The position numbers and the translations under genes were made by a program. The notes beneath the pieces were generated by a model that worked only from the letters and a program-made list of their open reading frames with translations, made no database searches and was not told the origin of the DNA. 64,000 bases of DNA, taken from the NCBI GenBank assembly GCA_035276475.1, contig DATELQ010000110.1:62001-126000 (forward strand). Reading direction: 5' to 3'. Shown here piece after piece: positions 42,183 through 51,036 of the stretch (the first letter of the stretch is position 1; every line of letters starts with the position of its first letter). The stretch comes from DATDFB01 sp035276475. Its GTDB lineage: Bacteria; Acidobacteriota; Thermoanaerobaculia; Gp7-AA8.

Positions 42183-42872
42183 ATGGAATTCCAAGAACGC
42201 ATCGCTGTCGTCACCGGCGCGTCGAGCGGCATCGGCGCGAGCTGCGCGCGCAAACTCGCCGAGCGCGGCGCGCGCGTCGTCCTCTTCGCCCGCTCGCTCG
42301 ACAAGCTGCGCGAGATCGCCGCGCGGCACGAAGACCGCATGCTCGCCGTCTCCGGCGACGTGGCCGAGGAAGCCGACATCGAGCGTCTCTTCGCGGAGAC
42401 GGAGTCGCGCTTCGGCGCGTGCGACCTCCTGATCAACAACGCCGGCATGATCGATCCGAAACCGATCGCAGCGACGAGCGCGGACGACTGGAACCGCATG
42501 TTCGCGGTCAACGTCCGCGGCGCGTTCCTCTCTTCGCGGCGCGCCCTGCGGTCGATGACGAGCGGCGCGACGATCGTCAACGTCGCCTCGATCTCCGGCG
42601 TCGTCGGCCCGGAGAAGTTTCCCGGCTGGATCTCCTACTGCGCGAGCAAGGGAGCGGTAATCTCCATGACCGAGGCGATGGCGGTGGAGCTGAAGGGGCG
42701 CGGCGTGCGCGTCAACTGCGTGAGCCCCGGCTCGGTCGACACGAAGATGTGGGCGGAGGCGAGCGGCGGCGCGCCCGCGGACATGACGCCCGACGAGGTC
42801 GCGGAAACGATTCTCTTCCTCTCCTCGGATGCGTCGCGGCCGATGAACGGACAGAACGTGAATGTCTGGTAG
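42183..42872 (+). CDS. short-chain dehydrogenase/reductase
   Basis: 229 residues, classical SDR. NAD(P) loop VVTGASSGIG (9-18), NNAG (85-88), S136 in NVASISG, Y152/K156 in SYCASKGA. Close to FabG-type 3-oxoacyl reductases in size but the substrate cannot be fixed. The start lies right behind an AT patch (GATTAT) with no SD; its end overlaps alr by 11 bp. Confidence 0.88.
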   Translation: MEFQERIAVVTGASSGIGASCARKLAERGARVVLFARSLDKLREIAARHEDRMLAVSGDVAEEADIERLFAETESRFGACDLLINNAGMIDPKPIAATSADDWNRMFAVNVRGAFLSSRRALRSMTSGATIVNVASISGVVGPEKFPGWISYCASKGAVISMTEAMAVELKGRGVRVNCVSPGSVDTKMWAEASGGAPADMTPDEVAETILFLSSDASRPMNGQNVNVW

Positions 42873-43953
42873 ACCGACGTGGGCCGAGGTCGACCTCGGC
42901 GCGTTCCGCAGCAACGTCGACGCCGTGGCGCGCATGCTGCCGGAGCGCTCGCGGCTCATCGTCGTGCTGAAGGCGAACGCCTACGGCCACGGCGCCGTGG
43001 CGATGGCGCGCGCGTGCAATCACGACCGCGTGGCCATGCTCGGCGTGGCGCTGCTCGAAGAAGCGCTGGAGCTGCGCGCCGCCGGCATCACCCTGCCGAT
43101 CCTCGTCTTCGGGCCGCTGATGCGCGAGCAAATCATTGTGGCGACGGAAGAGAACATCGTCGCCGGCGTCGTCGGCCCCGAGGAGCTGGCGTACGCGTGC
43201 GATGTGGCGCGGGAGCGCGACGTCGCCGTGCACTTGAAGCTCGACAGCGGCATGGGGCGGATGGGCGTCGTCGAGAGCGAGCTCCCGAGCGCCATCGAGC
43301 TCATTCGCGGCGCGCCGCGGCTGCGCCTCGACGCGATCTACACGCATTACGCGAACGCCGGAGATCCGCTCGACCCGTTCACGCAGACGCAGACGGAGAG
43401 CTTCCAACGCATGCTGGCGATCCTGCGCGAGGCCGGCATCGACGCCCCGGCGCACCACGCCGCGAACAGCGCCGCGACGATGCGCGGCTTCGTCGCTCCG
43501 GGCGACTACGCGCGCGCCGGCATCGTCCTCTACGGCGCCGCGCCGGTCGATGGAGGAGAGGCACTCCTGCCCGTCCTCCGCTGGCGCACCGAGATCGTCC
43601 GATTGAAGACGCTGCCCCCCGGCCACGGCATCGGCTACGGCACGACCTTCCACACCGCGCGCGAGAGCCGCATCGCCACGCTGCCGGTCGGATACGCCGA
43701 CGGCTACAGCCGCCTCCTCTCGAACAACGCCGACGTCCTCGTGCGCGGCAAGAGAGCGCCGGTCGTAGGCCGCGTGTCGATGGACCTCGTCACGATCGAC
43801 GTCACCGACATCCCCGACGCCGCCCTCGGCGACGAAGCGATCCTCCTCGGCGACGACATCACCGCCGAGGAGCACGCCGCCCGCACAAGTACAATCGCCT
43901 ACGAAGTGTTCTGCCGCATCAGCGCGCGCGTGCCGCGGATTTACAAGTCATGA
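42862..43953 (+). CDS. alr: alanine racemase
   Basis: 363 residues. PLP enzyme making D-alanine for peptidoglycan. PLP lysine K37 in VVLKANAYGHG; second-base tyrosine in GIGYGTTF; VGRVSMDLVTIDV near the C-terminus. Starts within the SDR gene (11-bp overlap) and ends in an ATGA overlap with mlaE. Confidence 0.95.
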   Translation: MSGRPTWAEVDLGAFRSNVDAVARMLPERSRLIVVLKANAYGHGAVAMARACNHDRVAMLGVALLEEALELRAAGITLPILVFGPLMREQIIVATEENIVAGVVGPEELAYACDVARERDVAVHLKLDSGMGRMGVVESELPSAIELIRGAPRLRLDAIYTHYANAGDPLDPFTQTQTESFQRMLAILREAGIDAPAHHAANSAATMRGFVAPGDYARAGIVLYGAAPVDGGEALLPVLRWRTEIVRLKTLPPGHGIGYGTTFHTARESRIATLPVGYADGYSRLLSNNADVLVRGKRAPVVGRVSMDLVTIDVTDIPDAALGDEAILLGDDITAEEHAARTSTIAYEVFCRISARVPRIYKS

Positions 43954-44720
43954 TCGCCGTTCTCGATCGCATCGGCCTCGTCTTCATCCACATCTTCGAG
44001 GAGACGGGACTCTGGTTCCGGATGCTGTGGCGAACCTTTGTCTGGGCCTTCCGGCGTCCATTCGAAGGAAAAGAGTGGTTGAAGCAGATGGTGCGCCTCG
44101 GCGTCGACTCCATCCCCGTCGTCGTGCTGACGTCGCTCTTCACCGGCGCGGTGCTGGCGCTGCAGACCTACAACGGCTTCCGCCGCGTGCACGCGGAGAA
44201 CTTCGTCGGCAGCGTCGTCTCGCTGGCCATGCTGCGCGAGCTCGCTCCGGTGCTCGTCGCGCTCATGGTCACGGGCCGCGTCGGCTCGTCGATGGCGGCG
44301 GAGATCGGCACGATGCGCGTCACCGAGCAGATCGATGCGCTCAAGGCGCTGGCCGTCGACCCCATTCAGTACCTCTTCGTGCCGCGCGTCGTCTCCGGCC
44401 TGATCATGCTGCCGCTCCTCACGATCCTCGGCGACGCGCTCGGCATCTACGGCGGCTACCTCGTGGCGGTGAAGCTGATGGAGGCGAATCCGGTCATCTA
44501 CTCGCAGAACACCTATCAGTTCCTCTCCATGAACGACCTCTGGAGCGGCGTGATCAAGTCCGGCGCGTTCGGGCTGATCCTGACGTTGACCGGCTGCGTG
44601 CGCGGCTACTACACCACCGGCGGCGCGGAGGGGGTGGGACGCGCGACGACGGCCGCCGTCGTCGAGGCGTCGCTCGTCATCCTCCTCGCCGACTTCTTTT
44701 TGACGAAGCTGCTCTTTTAG
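43950..44720 (+). CDS. mlaE: MlaE-type lipid ABC transporter permease
   Basis: 256 residues, about five to six membrane helices. MlaE signature: GAVLALQTYNGFRR, LRELAPVLVALMVTGRVGSSMAAEIGTM and EQIDALKALAVDPIQYL. Part of the inner-membrane complex moving phospholipids between inner and outer membrane. ATGA overlap with alr, 2 bp before mlaF. No mlaD (MCE) gene follows in the window. Confidence 0.92.
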   Translation: MIAVLDRIGLVFIHIFEETGLWFRMLWRTFVWAFRRPFEGKEWLKQMVRLGVDSIPVVVLTSLFTGAVLALQTYNGFRRVHAENFVGSVVSLAMLRELAPVLVALMVTGRVGSSMAAEIGTMRVTEQIDALKALAVDPIQYLFVPRVVSGLIMLPLLTILGDALGIYGGYLVAVKLMEANPVIYSQNTYQFLSMNDLWSGVIKSGAFGLILTLTGCVRGYYTTGGAEGVGRATTAAVVEASLVILLADFFLTKLLF

Positions 44721-44722
44721 CC

Positions 44723-45520
44723 ATGGCGACGACGAGACCAGCCGGCCGCACTCTCGAGGTCCAAGTCCCCACTCCGGTCATCTCCATTCAGCACGTCGAC
44801 AAAACGCTGGGCGGCAAGCCGGTCCTGCGCGACTTGAACATCGAAGTCGAGCGCGGCGAGTCGCTCGTCATCGTCGGAGGTTCGGGACAGGGAAAGAGCG
44901 TCACGCTCAAGCACATCATCGGACTGATGCGTCCCGACCGCGGACACATCATCATCGCCGGCCAGGACATTTGCGCGATGACGGAGCAGGAGCTGAACCG
45001 CTACCGCCGCCACTTCGGCATGGCCTTTCAGGAAGGGGCGCTCTTCGACTCGATGTCGGTGTTCGAGAACATCGCCTTCCCGCTGCGGCGGCACACGAAG
45101 ATGACGGAGCCGGAGATCCGCGCGCGCGTCGAGGAGTGCCTCGACCAGGTGCACCTCCCCAACGTCGCCTCGAAGCGGCCATCGGAGCTTTCGGGCGGCA
45201 TGCGCCGGCGCGTCGGCTTCGCGCGGGCGATCTCGCTCAAGCCGGAGATTCTTCTATTCGACGAGCCGACGACCGGGCTCGATCCGGTGATCAGCGACGT
45301 CATCGCGGAGTTGATCGTGGAGATGGATCAGACGCTCAACACGACGACGGTCTCGATCACGCACGACATGAAGGTGGCGTTCAAGATCGCCGACCGCGTG
45401 GCCATGCTGCACAAGGGGCAGATCGTGGAGGAGGGGACGCCGGAGGAGTTTCAGCGCTCGGCGAATCCGATCGTGCAGCAGTTCATCGAGGGAAGGGCGG
45501 AGGGGCCACTCACGGAGTGA
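44723..45520 (+). CDS. mlaF: MlaF-type lipid ABC transporter ATPase
   Basis: 265 residues. Walker A GGSGQGKS (about 52-59), signature LSGGMRRRVGFARA, Walker B ILLFDEPTTGLD, H-loop SITHD. Energises the MlaE permease. Its last 123 bp, from codon GTG of RVAMLHKG to the stop, are repeated perfectly at 45648-45770. Confidence 0.93.
   Translation: MATTRPAGRTLEVQVPTPVISIQHVDKTLGGKPVLRDLNIEVERGESLVIVGGSGQGKSVTLKHIIGLMRPDRGHIIIAGQDICAMTEQELNRYRRHFGMAFQEGALFDSMSVFENIAFPLRRHTKMTEPEIRARVEECLDQVHLPNVASKRPSELSGGMRRRVGFARAISLKPEILLFDEPTTGLDPVISDVIAELIVEMDQTLNTTTVSITHDMKVAFKIADRVAMLHKGQIVEEGTPEEFQRSANPIVQQFIEGRAEGPLTE
45398..45520 (+). repeat. 123-bp direct repeat, copy 1 (3' end of mlaF)
   Basis: Identical base for base to 45648-45770, offset 250 bp. 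This copy is the last 40 codons plus stop of mlaF. Confidence 0.95.
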
Positions 45521-45528
45521 TGAACTTT

Positions 45529-45560
45529 CCGTTTATCCCTCGCGAAGACGAGGGATCAAC
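45529..45560 (-). repeat. hairpin element A (REP-like), inverted to element B
   Basis: Perfect 8-bp stem ATCCCTCG / CGAGGGAT with 6-nt loop. Read on the minus strand it matches element B (45611-45642) at 26 of 32 positions, and two of the differences are a compensated pair in the stem (T-A against G-C). Confidence 0.8.
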
Positions 45561-45610
45561 CAAGCAGTCGCGCAGTTCAAGCCCCGAAGCGTGACTCGCG
45601 CGGCGCCACT

Positions 45611-45642
45611 GCTGATCCCGCGTCTACGCGCGGGATGAACTG
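45611..45642 (+). repeat. hairpin element B (REP-like)
   Basis: Perfect 8-bp stem ATCCCGCG / CGCGGGAT with 6-nt loop, in the opposite orientation to element A; together they look like a BIME (paired inverted REP) filling most of the spacer between the 123-bp copies. Confidence 0.8.
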
Positions 45643-45647
45643 AGAAG

Positions 45648-45770
45648 GTGGCCATGCTGCACAAGGGGCAGATCGTGGAGGAGGGGACGCCGGAGGAGTT
45701 TCAGCGCTCGGCGAATCCGATCGTGCAGCAGTTCATCGAGGGAAGGGCGGAGGGGCCACTCACGGAGTGA
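45648..45770 (+). repeat. 123-bp direct repeat, copy 2 (orphan mlaF tail)
   Basis: Second perfect copy of the mlaF 3' end. It contains an ATG at 45653 and would encode 38 residues ending PLTE, but without a start signal it is best read as a duplicated fragment. With elements A and B it fills the 274-bp gap between mlaF and the lipoprotein gene. Confidence 0.95.
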
Positions 45771-45794
45771 CCCCTCGGCGGAACTGCGCGCGCG

Positions 45795-46472
45795 TTAATC
45801 CTTGCGCATCCGTTTGTGCTTCGTCTGGGTGGTGGTCTCAGTGGTCGTCGTCGTGGACGAAGCCATCGGCACCGTCTCGGTGGTGGTGGTCCTCGTCTCG
45901 GTCACGACCGGAGCGGGGGCCGGGGCCGTCTCAATCACGACCGGAGCCGGGGCGGGAGTCTCAACCACGACCGGAGCCGGGGTCATCGCCGGGGCCGGAG
46001 TGGTCTCAACCACCACCGGGGCCGGGGTGGTCGTCTCGACCACGACCGGGGCCGGGGTCGTCTCGACCGTCGTCGCCGGCGACTGCGTCACCACGACGCT
46101 CGATTCCGAGGTGGTCTTCGGCGCTCTGATCTGAACGTTCGTGTTCAGGCCCGTGCCCGAGCCGTTGCCGGCTGCGCCGACCGCGCTGGACGTGTAGAGG
46201 TTGCCGCTCTTGTCGACCGCTGCGGGACCCGAGATCACGGCCGGCGTGGACGGCGCCGAAGCGCCCTGCGTGTTCGCCGGAGCCGCGGCCGTGCCGAGCA
46301 CCTGATCGTTCGTCGTCACCTGGGCCTGGGAGGCCTGCTCGGTGCGAATCTCACCGGTCGTCTGGGCCGTCGTGTCGACCGCACGATGCGTCGAGCACGC
46401 GCCGAGCGCCAGCGCGAGAGCCGCCGCGCCAATCGTCGCCGTCGTTTTCTTCAAAAGCGTGTCTGCTTTCAT
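45795..46472 (-). CDS. lipoprotein with PAPVVVE repeats
   Basis: 225 residues. Lipobox LGAC (C26) after a helix-rich signal. The mature chain is disordered: a Thr/Ala/Gln-rich part, then repeats built on T-P-A-P-V-V-V-E-T (about 130-190), then Thr-rich text and a basic end KHKRMRKD. The Pro/Val repeats could span the periplasm, like TonB-type linkers, with the basic tail touching peptidoglycan or nucleic acid; this is speculation. AAGGAG lies 8 nt before the ATG, so this start is SD-driven; the longer upstream Met is not used. Confidence 0.75.
   Translation of the reverse strand: MKADTLLKKTTATIGAAALALALGACSTHRAVDTTAQTTGEIRTEQASQAQVTTNDQVLGTAAAPANTQGASAPSTPAVISGPAAVDKSGNLYTSSAVGAAGNGSGTGLNTNVQIRAPKTTSESSVVVTQSPATTVETTPAPVVVETTTPAPVVVETTPAPAMTPAPVVVETPAPAPVVIETAPAPAPVVTETRTTTTETVPMASSTTTTTETTTQTKHKRMRKD
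45890..46075 (-). repeat. in-gene tandem repeat coding for PAPVVVE units
   Basis: Degenerate repeats of GACCGGAGC-type text seen on the plus strand, in frame with the lipoprotein. Length variation between strains would be expected. Confidence 0.6.
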
Positions 46473-46545
46473 CTCATGACTCCTTTTCGTTGTGCCATTC
46501 AGTTTCGGCGTATTCCGAAAAAGCAACTGCGGTGCCTGAAATCGC

Positions 46546-46551
46546 TACACT
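46546..46551 (+). promoter_or_regulatory. TACACT -10-like box for xseA
   Basis: TACACT ends exactly 7 nt before the xseA ATG at 46559; no Shine-Dalgarno. Confidence 0.5.
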
Positions 46552-46558
46552 GCGCTCC

Positions 46559-47857
46559 ATGCCCGAACGCGTTTATCAAATCAGCGAGCTGATCCGGCAG
46601 ATCAACCTCGATCTTTACCGCTACAACGACATCGCCGTGGAAGGGGAAGTGACGAATTACACGCGCTCGACGGCGGGGCACCTCTACTTCTCGATCAAGG
46701 ACGCGCGCGCCTCGATGCGCGTAGTGATGTTCTCGACGGCGGCACGCTTTCTCCGCTTCCGCATCGAGAACGGATTGCAACTCGTCGTGCGCGGCCGCTT
46801 GGCGATTTACGAGCAGAAGGGCGAGTTTCAGCTCAACGCCGTCGCCGCCGAGCCCGCCGGTCTCGGTGCGCTCCAGCTCGCCTTCGAGCAGCTGAAAAAA
46901 CGGTTGGCGGACGAAGGGCTCTTCGACGCCGCGAGGAAGAAGCCGATCCCGATGTTGCCGGCGCGCATCGCCATCGTCACCAGTCCGCAAGGCGCGGCCA
47001 TCCGCGACATCCTCAACGTCATCGGCCGCCGCTTCGAAGGGCTTCATCTGCAGATCTATCCGGTACGCGTGCAGGGGGCGTACGCGGCGCGCGAGATCGC
47101 TGCCGCCATCCGCCACCTCTCGCAGTGGCACCTGCACGACGTGGTGTTGATCTGCCGCGGCGGAGGCTCGCTCGAGGATCTCTGGCCGTTCAACGAGGAG
47201 ATCGTGGCCCGCGCGATCGCGGCGTGCGCGATTCCGACGATCTCCGGCATCGGCCACGAGACGGACTTCACGATCGCCGACCTCGTCGCCGATCTGCGCG
47301 CGCCGACGCCGTCGGCCGCCGCGGAGATCGTGATCCGCGCGAAGAGCGAGATCTGCACGCTGGTCGAGCACCACGTCCGCCGCGTGCGCCACGTCGTCGA
47401 GTCGCGCGTCCGCAACGTCCGCCACGAGCTCCGCCACCTCACCTCTTCCGACCGCCTCGGACTTCTCCCCCGCCGCATCGCCGCGCGCCGCGAGCGCCTG
47501 AACCGCAACCGCGTCTCGCTCTACCGCATCGTCGAGGCGCGTGCGCGCGCGCTGCGTCTGCGCCTCGCCGCCGCAGAGCGGCCGCTCGCGCAGGTCTCCA
47601 CGCGCGTTGCGCGCGACCGGCACCGCTTCGACGCTGTCGTGGCCACGCTCAGCGCGGTGTCGCCGCTATCCGTTTTGTCGCGCGGCTACGCCATCGCCTT
47701 CTCGCGCGTGCGCAACCGCCGCAAGCCGATCCTCGACTCGAACGCCGTCGGCGTCGGCGACGCCATCGAGTTGCAGCTCAAACGCGGCGCGTTGTCGTGT
47801 ACAGTCGATGCGAAGACCCTCGGCATTGAAACGACGTGGCCGACGGAGCGCCGCTAG
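46559..47857 (+). CDS. xseA: exodeoxyribonuclease VII large subunit
   Basis: 432 residues. N-terminal OB domain (VYQISELIRQIN ... VEGEVTNYTRSTAGHLYFSIKD), then the nuclease core with VTSPQGAAIRDIL, ICRGGGSLEDLWPFNEE, and GIGHETDFTIADLVADLRAPTPSAAAE. Degrades single-stranded DNA with XseB. The C-terminal coiled-coil part is arginine-rich. ATG set by homology and a TACACT box 7 nt upstream. First gene of xseA-xseB-ispA-dxs-(PIN)-tlyA. Confidence 0.94.
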   Translation: MPERVYQISELIRQINLDLYRYNDIAVEGEVTNYTRSTAGHLYFSIKDARASMRVVMFSTAARFLRFRIENGLQLVVRGRLAIYEQKGEFQLNAVAAEPAGLGALQLAFEQLKKRLADEGLFDAARKKPIPMLPARIAIVTSPQGAAIRDILNVIGRRFEGLHLQIYPVRVQGAYAAREIAAAIRHLSQWHLHDVVLICRGGGSLEDLWPFNEEIVARAIAACAIPTISGIGHETDFTIADLVADLRAPTPSAAAEIVIRAKSEICTLVEHHVRRVRHVVESRVRNVRHELRHLTSSDRLGLLPRRIAARRERLNRNRVSLYRIVEARARALRLRLAAAERPLAQVSTRVARDRHRFDAVVATLSAVSPLSVLSRGYAIAFSRVRNRRKPILDSNAVGVGDAIELQLKRGALSCTVDAKTLGIETTWPTERR

Positions 47858-48115
47858 ATGGCCCGCACCCGCGCGAACGAATTCGAAAAAGCCTTTCAGC
47901 AGCTCGAGAAGATCGTGCAGCGGCTGGAGTCGGAGGAGCTGCCGCTCGACGAGTCGCTGCAGCTCTTCGAGGAGGGCATCCGCCTTTCGCGCTTCTGCAA
48001 CCAGAAGCTCGAGGAGGTGGAGAAGAAGATCGAGCTGATCCTCGCCGACGCGAAGGGGCAGCCGCGCGTGGAGCCGTTCGAGCTCGACGCCGAGGCGGCG
48101 GAAGAGGAGCTGTGA
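47858..48115 (+). CDS. xseB: exodeoxyribonuclease VII small subunit
   Basis: 85 residues, the expected size. FEKAFQQLEKIVQRLESEELPLDESLQLFEEGIRL and CNQKLEEVEKKIELIL make the helical hairpin that binds XseA. The ATG follows the xseA stop with no gap, and the stop overlaps ispA (GTGA). Confidence 0.95.
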   Translation: MARTRANEFEKAFQQLEKIVQRLESEELPLDESLQLFEEGIRLSRFCNQKLEEVEKKIELILADAKGQPRVEPFELDAEAAEEEL

Positions 48116-49002
48116 CGCTCGGCGAGTACCTGGCGGAGCGGCGCGCGCTCATCGACCGCACGCTCAACGCGCAGCTCCCACCCGCCGATACGCCGCCCGC
48201 GGTCATCCACGAGGCGATGCGCTACGCGGTCCTCGGCGGCGGCAAGCGCGTGCGGCCGATCCTCGCCATCGCCGCGGCCGAGGCGTGCGGCGCCGACGCC
48301 GCACCGCTCGTCGGGCACTTCGCGGCGCTGGAGTTGATCCACACCTACTCGCTCGTGCACGACGATCTGCCGGCGCTTGACAATGACGACTACCGCCGCG
48401 GGCGCAAGACGACGCACGTCGTCTTCGGCGAGGCGATGGGGATTCTGACCGGCGACGCCCTCCTGACCGAGGCGTTCGCATGGCTTTCGCGGCCGCTCGA
48501 CGCGGTTCCGGCCGAGCGGCAACTGCGCGCGCTGGGCGTCGTCGCCGAGGCGGTCGACTCGCGGGGGATGATCGGCGGGCAGGTCGCCGACATCCTCAGC
48601 GAGCGCGCCACCGAGCCGTCGCTCGAGCAGTTGCAGTTCATCCACCGCAACAAGACCGGCAAGCTGTTGACGGCGTCGGTGCTGCTCGGCGGGTTGCTTG
48701 GCGGCGCCACCGAACAACAGCTCGAATCGCTCGAAGCCTACGGCGTCGCCACCGGCCTCGCCTTCCAGATCGTCGACGACCTCCTCGACATCGAGGCCAC
48801 CTCTGCGGACCTCGGCAAGACCGCCGGCAAGGACGTGGCGCAGGGAAAACTCACCTACCCGGCGCTCCTCGGCGTCGAAGCTGCACGTGCCGAGGCGGGG
48901 AGGCTGCTGGCCGTGGCCATCGAGAACGCTGATAACATCGCCGGTCCGGCGGCGAACTATCTTGCCGAAATCGCACGTTACATCTGCGAGCGCCGCTCCT
49001 AG
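48112..49002 (+). CDS. ispA: short-chain polyprenyl diphosphate synthase (farnesyl type)
   Basis: 296 residues. Trans-isoprenyl synthase: LGGGKRVRP, first Asp-rich motif HDDLPALDNDDYRRG, second motif QIVDDLLDIE. The size and its place between xseB and dxs match IspA (farnesyl/geranylgeranyl diphosphate from IPP and DMAPP). GTG start overlapping the xseB stop. Confidence 0.93.
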   Translation: MTLGEYLAERRALIDRTLNAQLPPADTPPAVIHEAMRYAVLGGGKRVRPILAIAAAEACGADAAPLVGHFAALELIHTYSLVHDDLPALDNDDYRRGRKTTHVVFGEAMGILTGDALLTEAFAWLSRPLDAVPAERQLRALGVVAEAVDSRGMIGGQVADILSERATEPSLEQLQFIHRNKTGKLLTASVLLGGLLGGATEQQLESLEAYGVATGLAFQIVDDLLDIEATSADLGKTAGKDVAQGKLTYPALLGVEAARAEAGRLLAVAIENADNIAGPAANYLAEIARYICERRS

Positions 49003-49014
49003 GGACCCGCGAAC

Positions 49015-51036
49015 ATGAGCCGAATTCTCGACACCATCAACACTCCGTACGACGTTCGGAAGCTCGACCGCCGCCAGCTCCCGGAGCTCGCCGACGAGAT
49101 CCGCGAGCGCATCATCGACGTCGTCTCCAAGGTGGGCGGCCACTTCGGCGGCAACCTCGGCATCGTCGAGCTCACGCTCGCGCTGCATTGGGTCTTCGAC
49201 ACGCCGCGCGACCAGATCGTCTTCGACACTGGGCACCAGTCGTATCCGCACAAGCTCATCACCGGCCGCCGCGAGACCTTCCCGACGATCCGCCAGCACG
49301 GCGGCATCTCCGGCTTTTGCAAGCGCGAAGAGTCGGAGTACGACGTCTTCAACGCAGGCCACGCCTCGACGTCGATCTCCGCGGCCCTCGGCATCGCCGT
49401 CGCGCGCGACTTCCGCAAGGAGGACTACCGCGTCGTTGCGGTCATCGGCGACGGCGCGCTCTCCGGCGGCCTGGCGCTCGAAGGGCTCAATCAGGCCGGG
49501 CATCTCAAGCGGAAGTTGATGATCGTCCTCAACGACAACGACATGTCGATCTCGACGAACGTCGGCGCGATGTCGGGCTATCTCAACTCGATTCTCAAAG
49601 GGCAGCCGTACAACCAGGCCAAGGACCTCGCCAAGGGGATCATGGACCGCATCCCCCTCGTCGGCGCGAAGCTGCACGAATTCGCCTCGGAGATGGAGCA
49701 GCTGGTGAAGCACACGGTGGTCCCCGGAACGCTGTTCGAGGAGCTCGGCTTCAAGTACCTCGGCCCGATCAACGGCCATGACCTCGACGGCCTGATCGAC
49801 ATCTTCGAAAAGAACAAGGACTACAACGGCCCCCTGCTCATCCACGTCATCACGAAGAAGGGGAAGGGCTACACGCCCGCGGAGAACAAGCCGATCTGGT
49901 CGCACGGTGTGACGCCGTTCGACATCGAGTCGGGCGAGGTGGTGAAGTCGAAGCCCGGCCCGCCGTCCTACACGGCGATCTTCGCGGAGACGCTGACGCA
50001 GCTCGCCAAGACCGATCCGAAGATCGTCGCCATCACGGCGGCCATGCCCGAGGGGACGGGCCTCGACAAGTTCGCGAAGACGTTCCCCGACCGGATGTTC
50101 GACGTCGGCATCGCCGAGGAGCACGCAGTGACGTTCAGCGGCGGCATGGCTACGCAGGGCATGAAGCCGATCGCCGCGATCTATTCGACGTTCCTGCAGC
50201 GCGCGTTCGACCAGGTGTTCCACGACGTGGCGATCATGGACCTGCCGGTGGTCTTCGCCCTCGACCGCGCCGGCATCGCCGGGCAGGACGGCCCGACGCA
50301 CCACGGCATCTACGACATGGCCTACCTCCGCCTCTTCCCGAACATGGTCTGCATGGCCCCGAAGGACGAGAACGAGCTGCGGCACATGCTGAAGACGGCG
50401 TTCGAGACCTGCCACCCAACGTCGCTGCGCTACCCGCGCGGGAACGGGATCGGCGTGGAGCAGGACAAGGAGCTGGTGTCTTTGCCAGTCGGCAAAGGCG
50501 AAGTACTCCGCGAGGGCGGAGTGGCAACGATTTTTGCGATCGGCGCCGAAGTCTGGCCTGCGATGCATGCCGCCGATCTGCTGGCGAAGGACGGGATCGA
50601 AGTCACCGTCGTCAACGCCCGCTTCATCAAGCCGCTCGACGATGAGCTGATTCAGAAGTACTGCACGCCCGGCGCGAAGGTGATCACAGTCGAGGAAGGC
50701 TCCCTCGCCGGCGGCTTCGGCGCCGCGATCATGGAGCGCTGCCAGCAGCTCGGCCTCGACGGCGTCGACTTTCACCGCATCGGCATCCCCGATGAGTACG
50801 TGCACCACGGCGCCCAGGACGTGCTGCGGGCGCAGTACGACTTGGATTCCGAGGGGATCGCGAAGCGGGTGCGGGAGTTCGTGGGGGAGCGGCAGGGGTT
50901 CGGGACGATCGGCGACTTGGCCGACGCACTCGACAAGATTCGTCGCGCAGTTCCCGCTGACGACCGTGAGCTCCCGACGAGCGATCAAGTGGACGAAGTC
51001 GTCTACGGCGTCCAGCGGCGGGCCACCGCGAAGTAG
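49015..51036 (+). CDS. dxs: 1-deoxy-D-xylulose-5-phosphate synthase
   Basis: 673 residues, somewhat longer than the usual 620-640 because of a C-terminal extension. Makes DXP from pyruvate and glyceraldehyde-3-phosphate, first step of the MEP isoprenoid route. TPP motif VIGDGALSGGLALEGLNQ ... NDNDMSIS, catalytic-region FDVGIAEEHAVTF, and DRAGIAGQDGPTHHG. 12 bp after ispA; the next gene starts at its stop. Confidence 0.96.
   Translation: MSRILDTINTPYDVRKLDRRQLPELADEIRERIIDVVSKVGGHFGGNLGIVELTLALHWVFDTPRDQIVFDTGHQSYPHKLITGRRETFPTIRQHGGISGFCKREESEYDVFNAGHASTSISAALGIAVARDFRKEDYRVVAVIGDGALSGGLALEGLNQAGHLKRKLMIVLNDNDMSISTNVGAMSGYLNSILKGQPYNQAKDLAKGIMDRIPLVGAKLHEFASEMEQLVKHTVVPGTLFEELGFKYLGPINGHDLDGLIDIFEKNKDYNGPLLIHVITKKGKGYTPAENKPIWSHGVTPFDIESGEVVKSKPGPPSYTAIFAETLTQLAKTDPKIVAITAAMPEGTGLDKFAKTFPDRMFDVGIAEEHAVTFSGGMATQGMKPIAAIYSTFLQRAFDQVFHDVAIMDLPVVFALDRAGIAGQDGPTHHGIYDMAYLRLFPNMVCMAPKDENELRHMLKTAFETCHPTSLRYPRGNGIGVEQDKELVSLPVGKGEVLREGGVATIFAIGAEVWPAMHAADLLAKDGIEVTVVNARFIKPLDDELIQKYCTPGAKVITVEEGSLAGGFGAAIMERCQQLGLDGVDFHRIGIPDEYVHHGAQDVLRAQYDLDSEGIAKRVREFVGERQGFGTIGDLADALDKIRRAVPADDRELPTSDQVDEVVYGVQRRATAK

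Noticed and set aside
45653..45770. 38-residue gene MLHKG...PLTE
   Set aside because: It is the copied end of mlaF without a start signal or separate domain.
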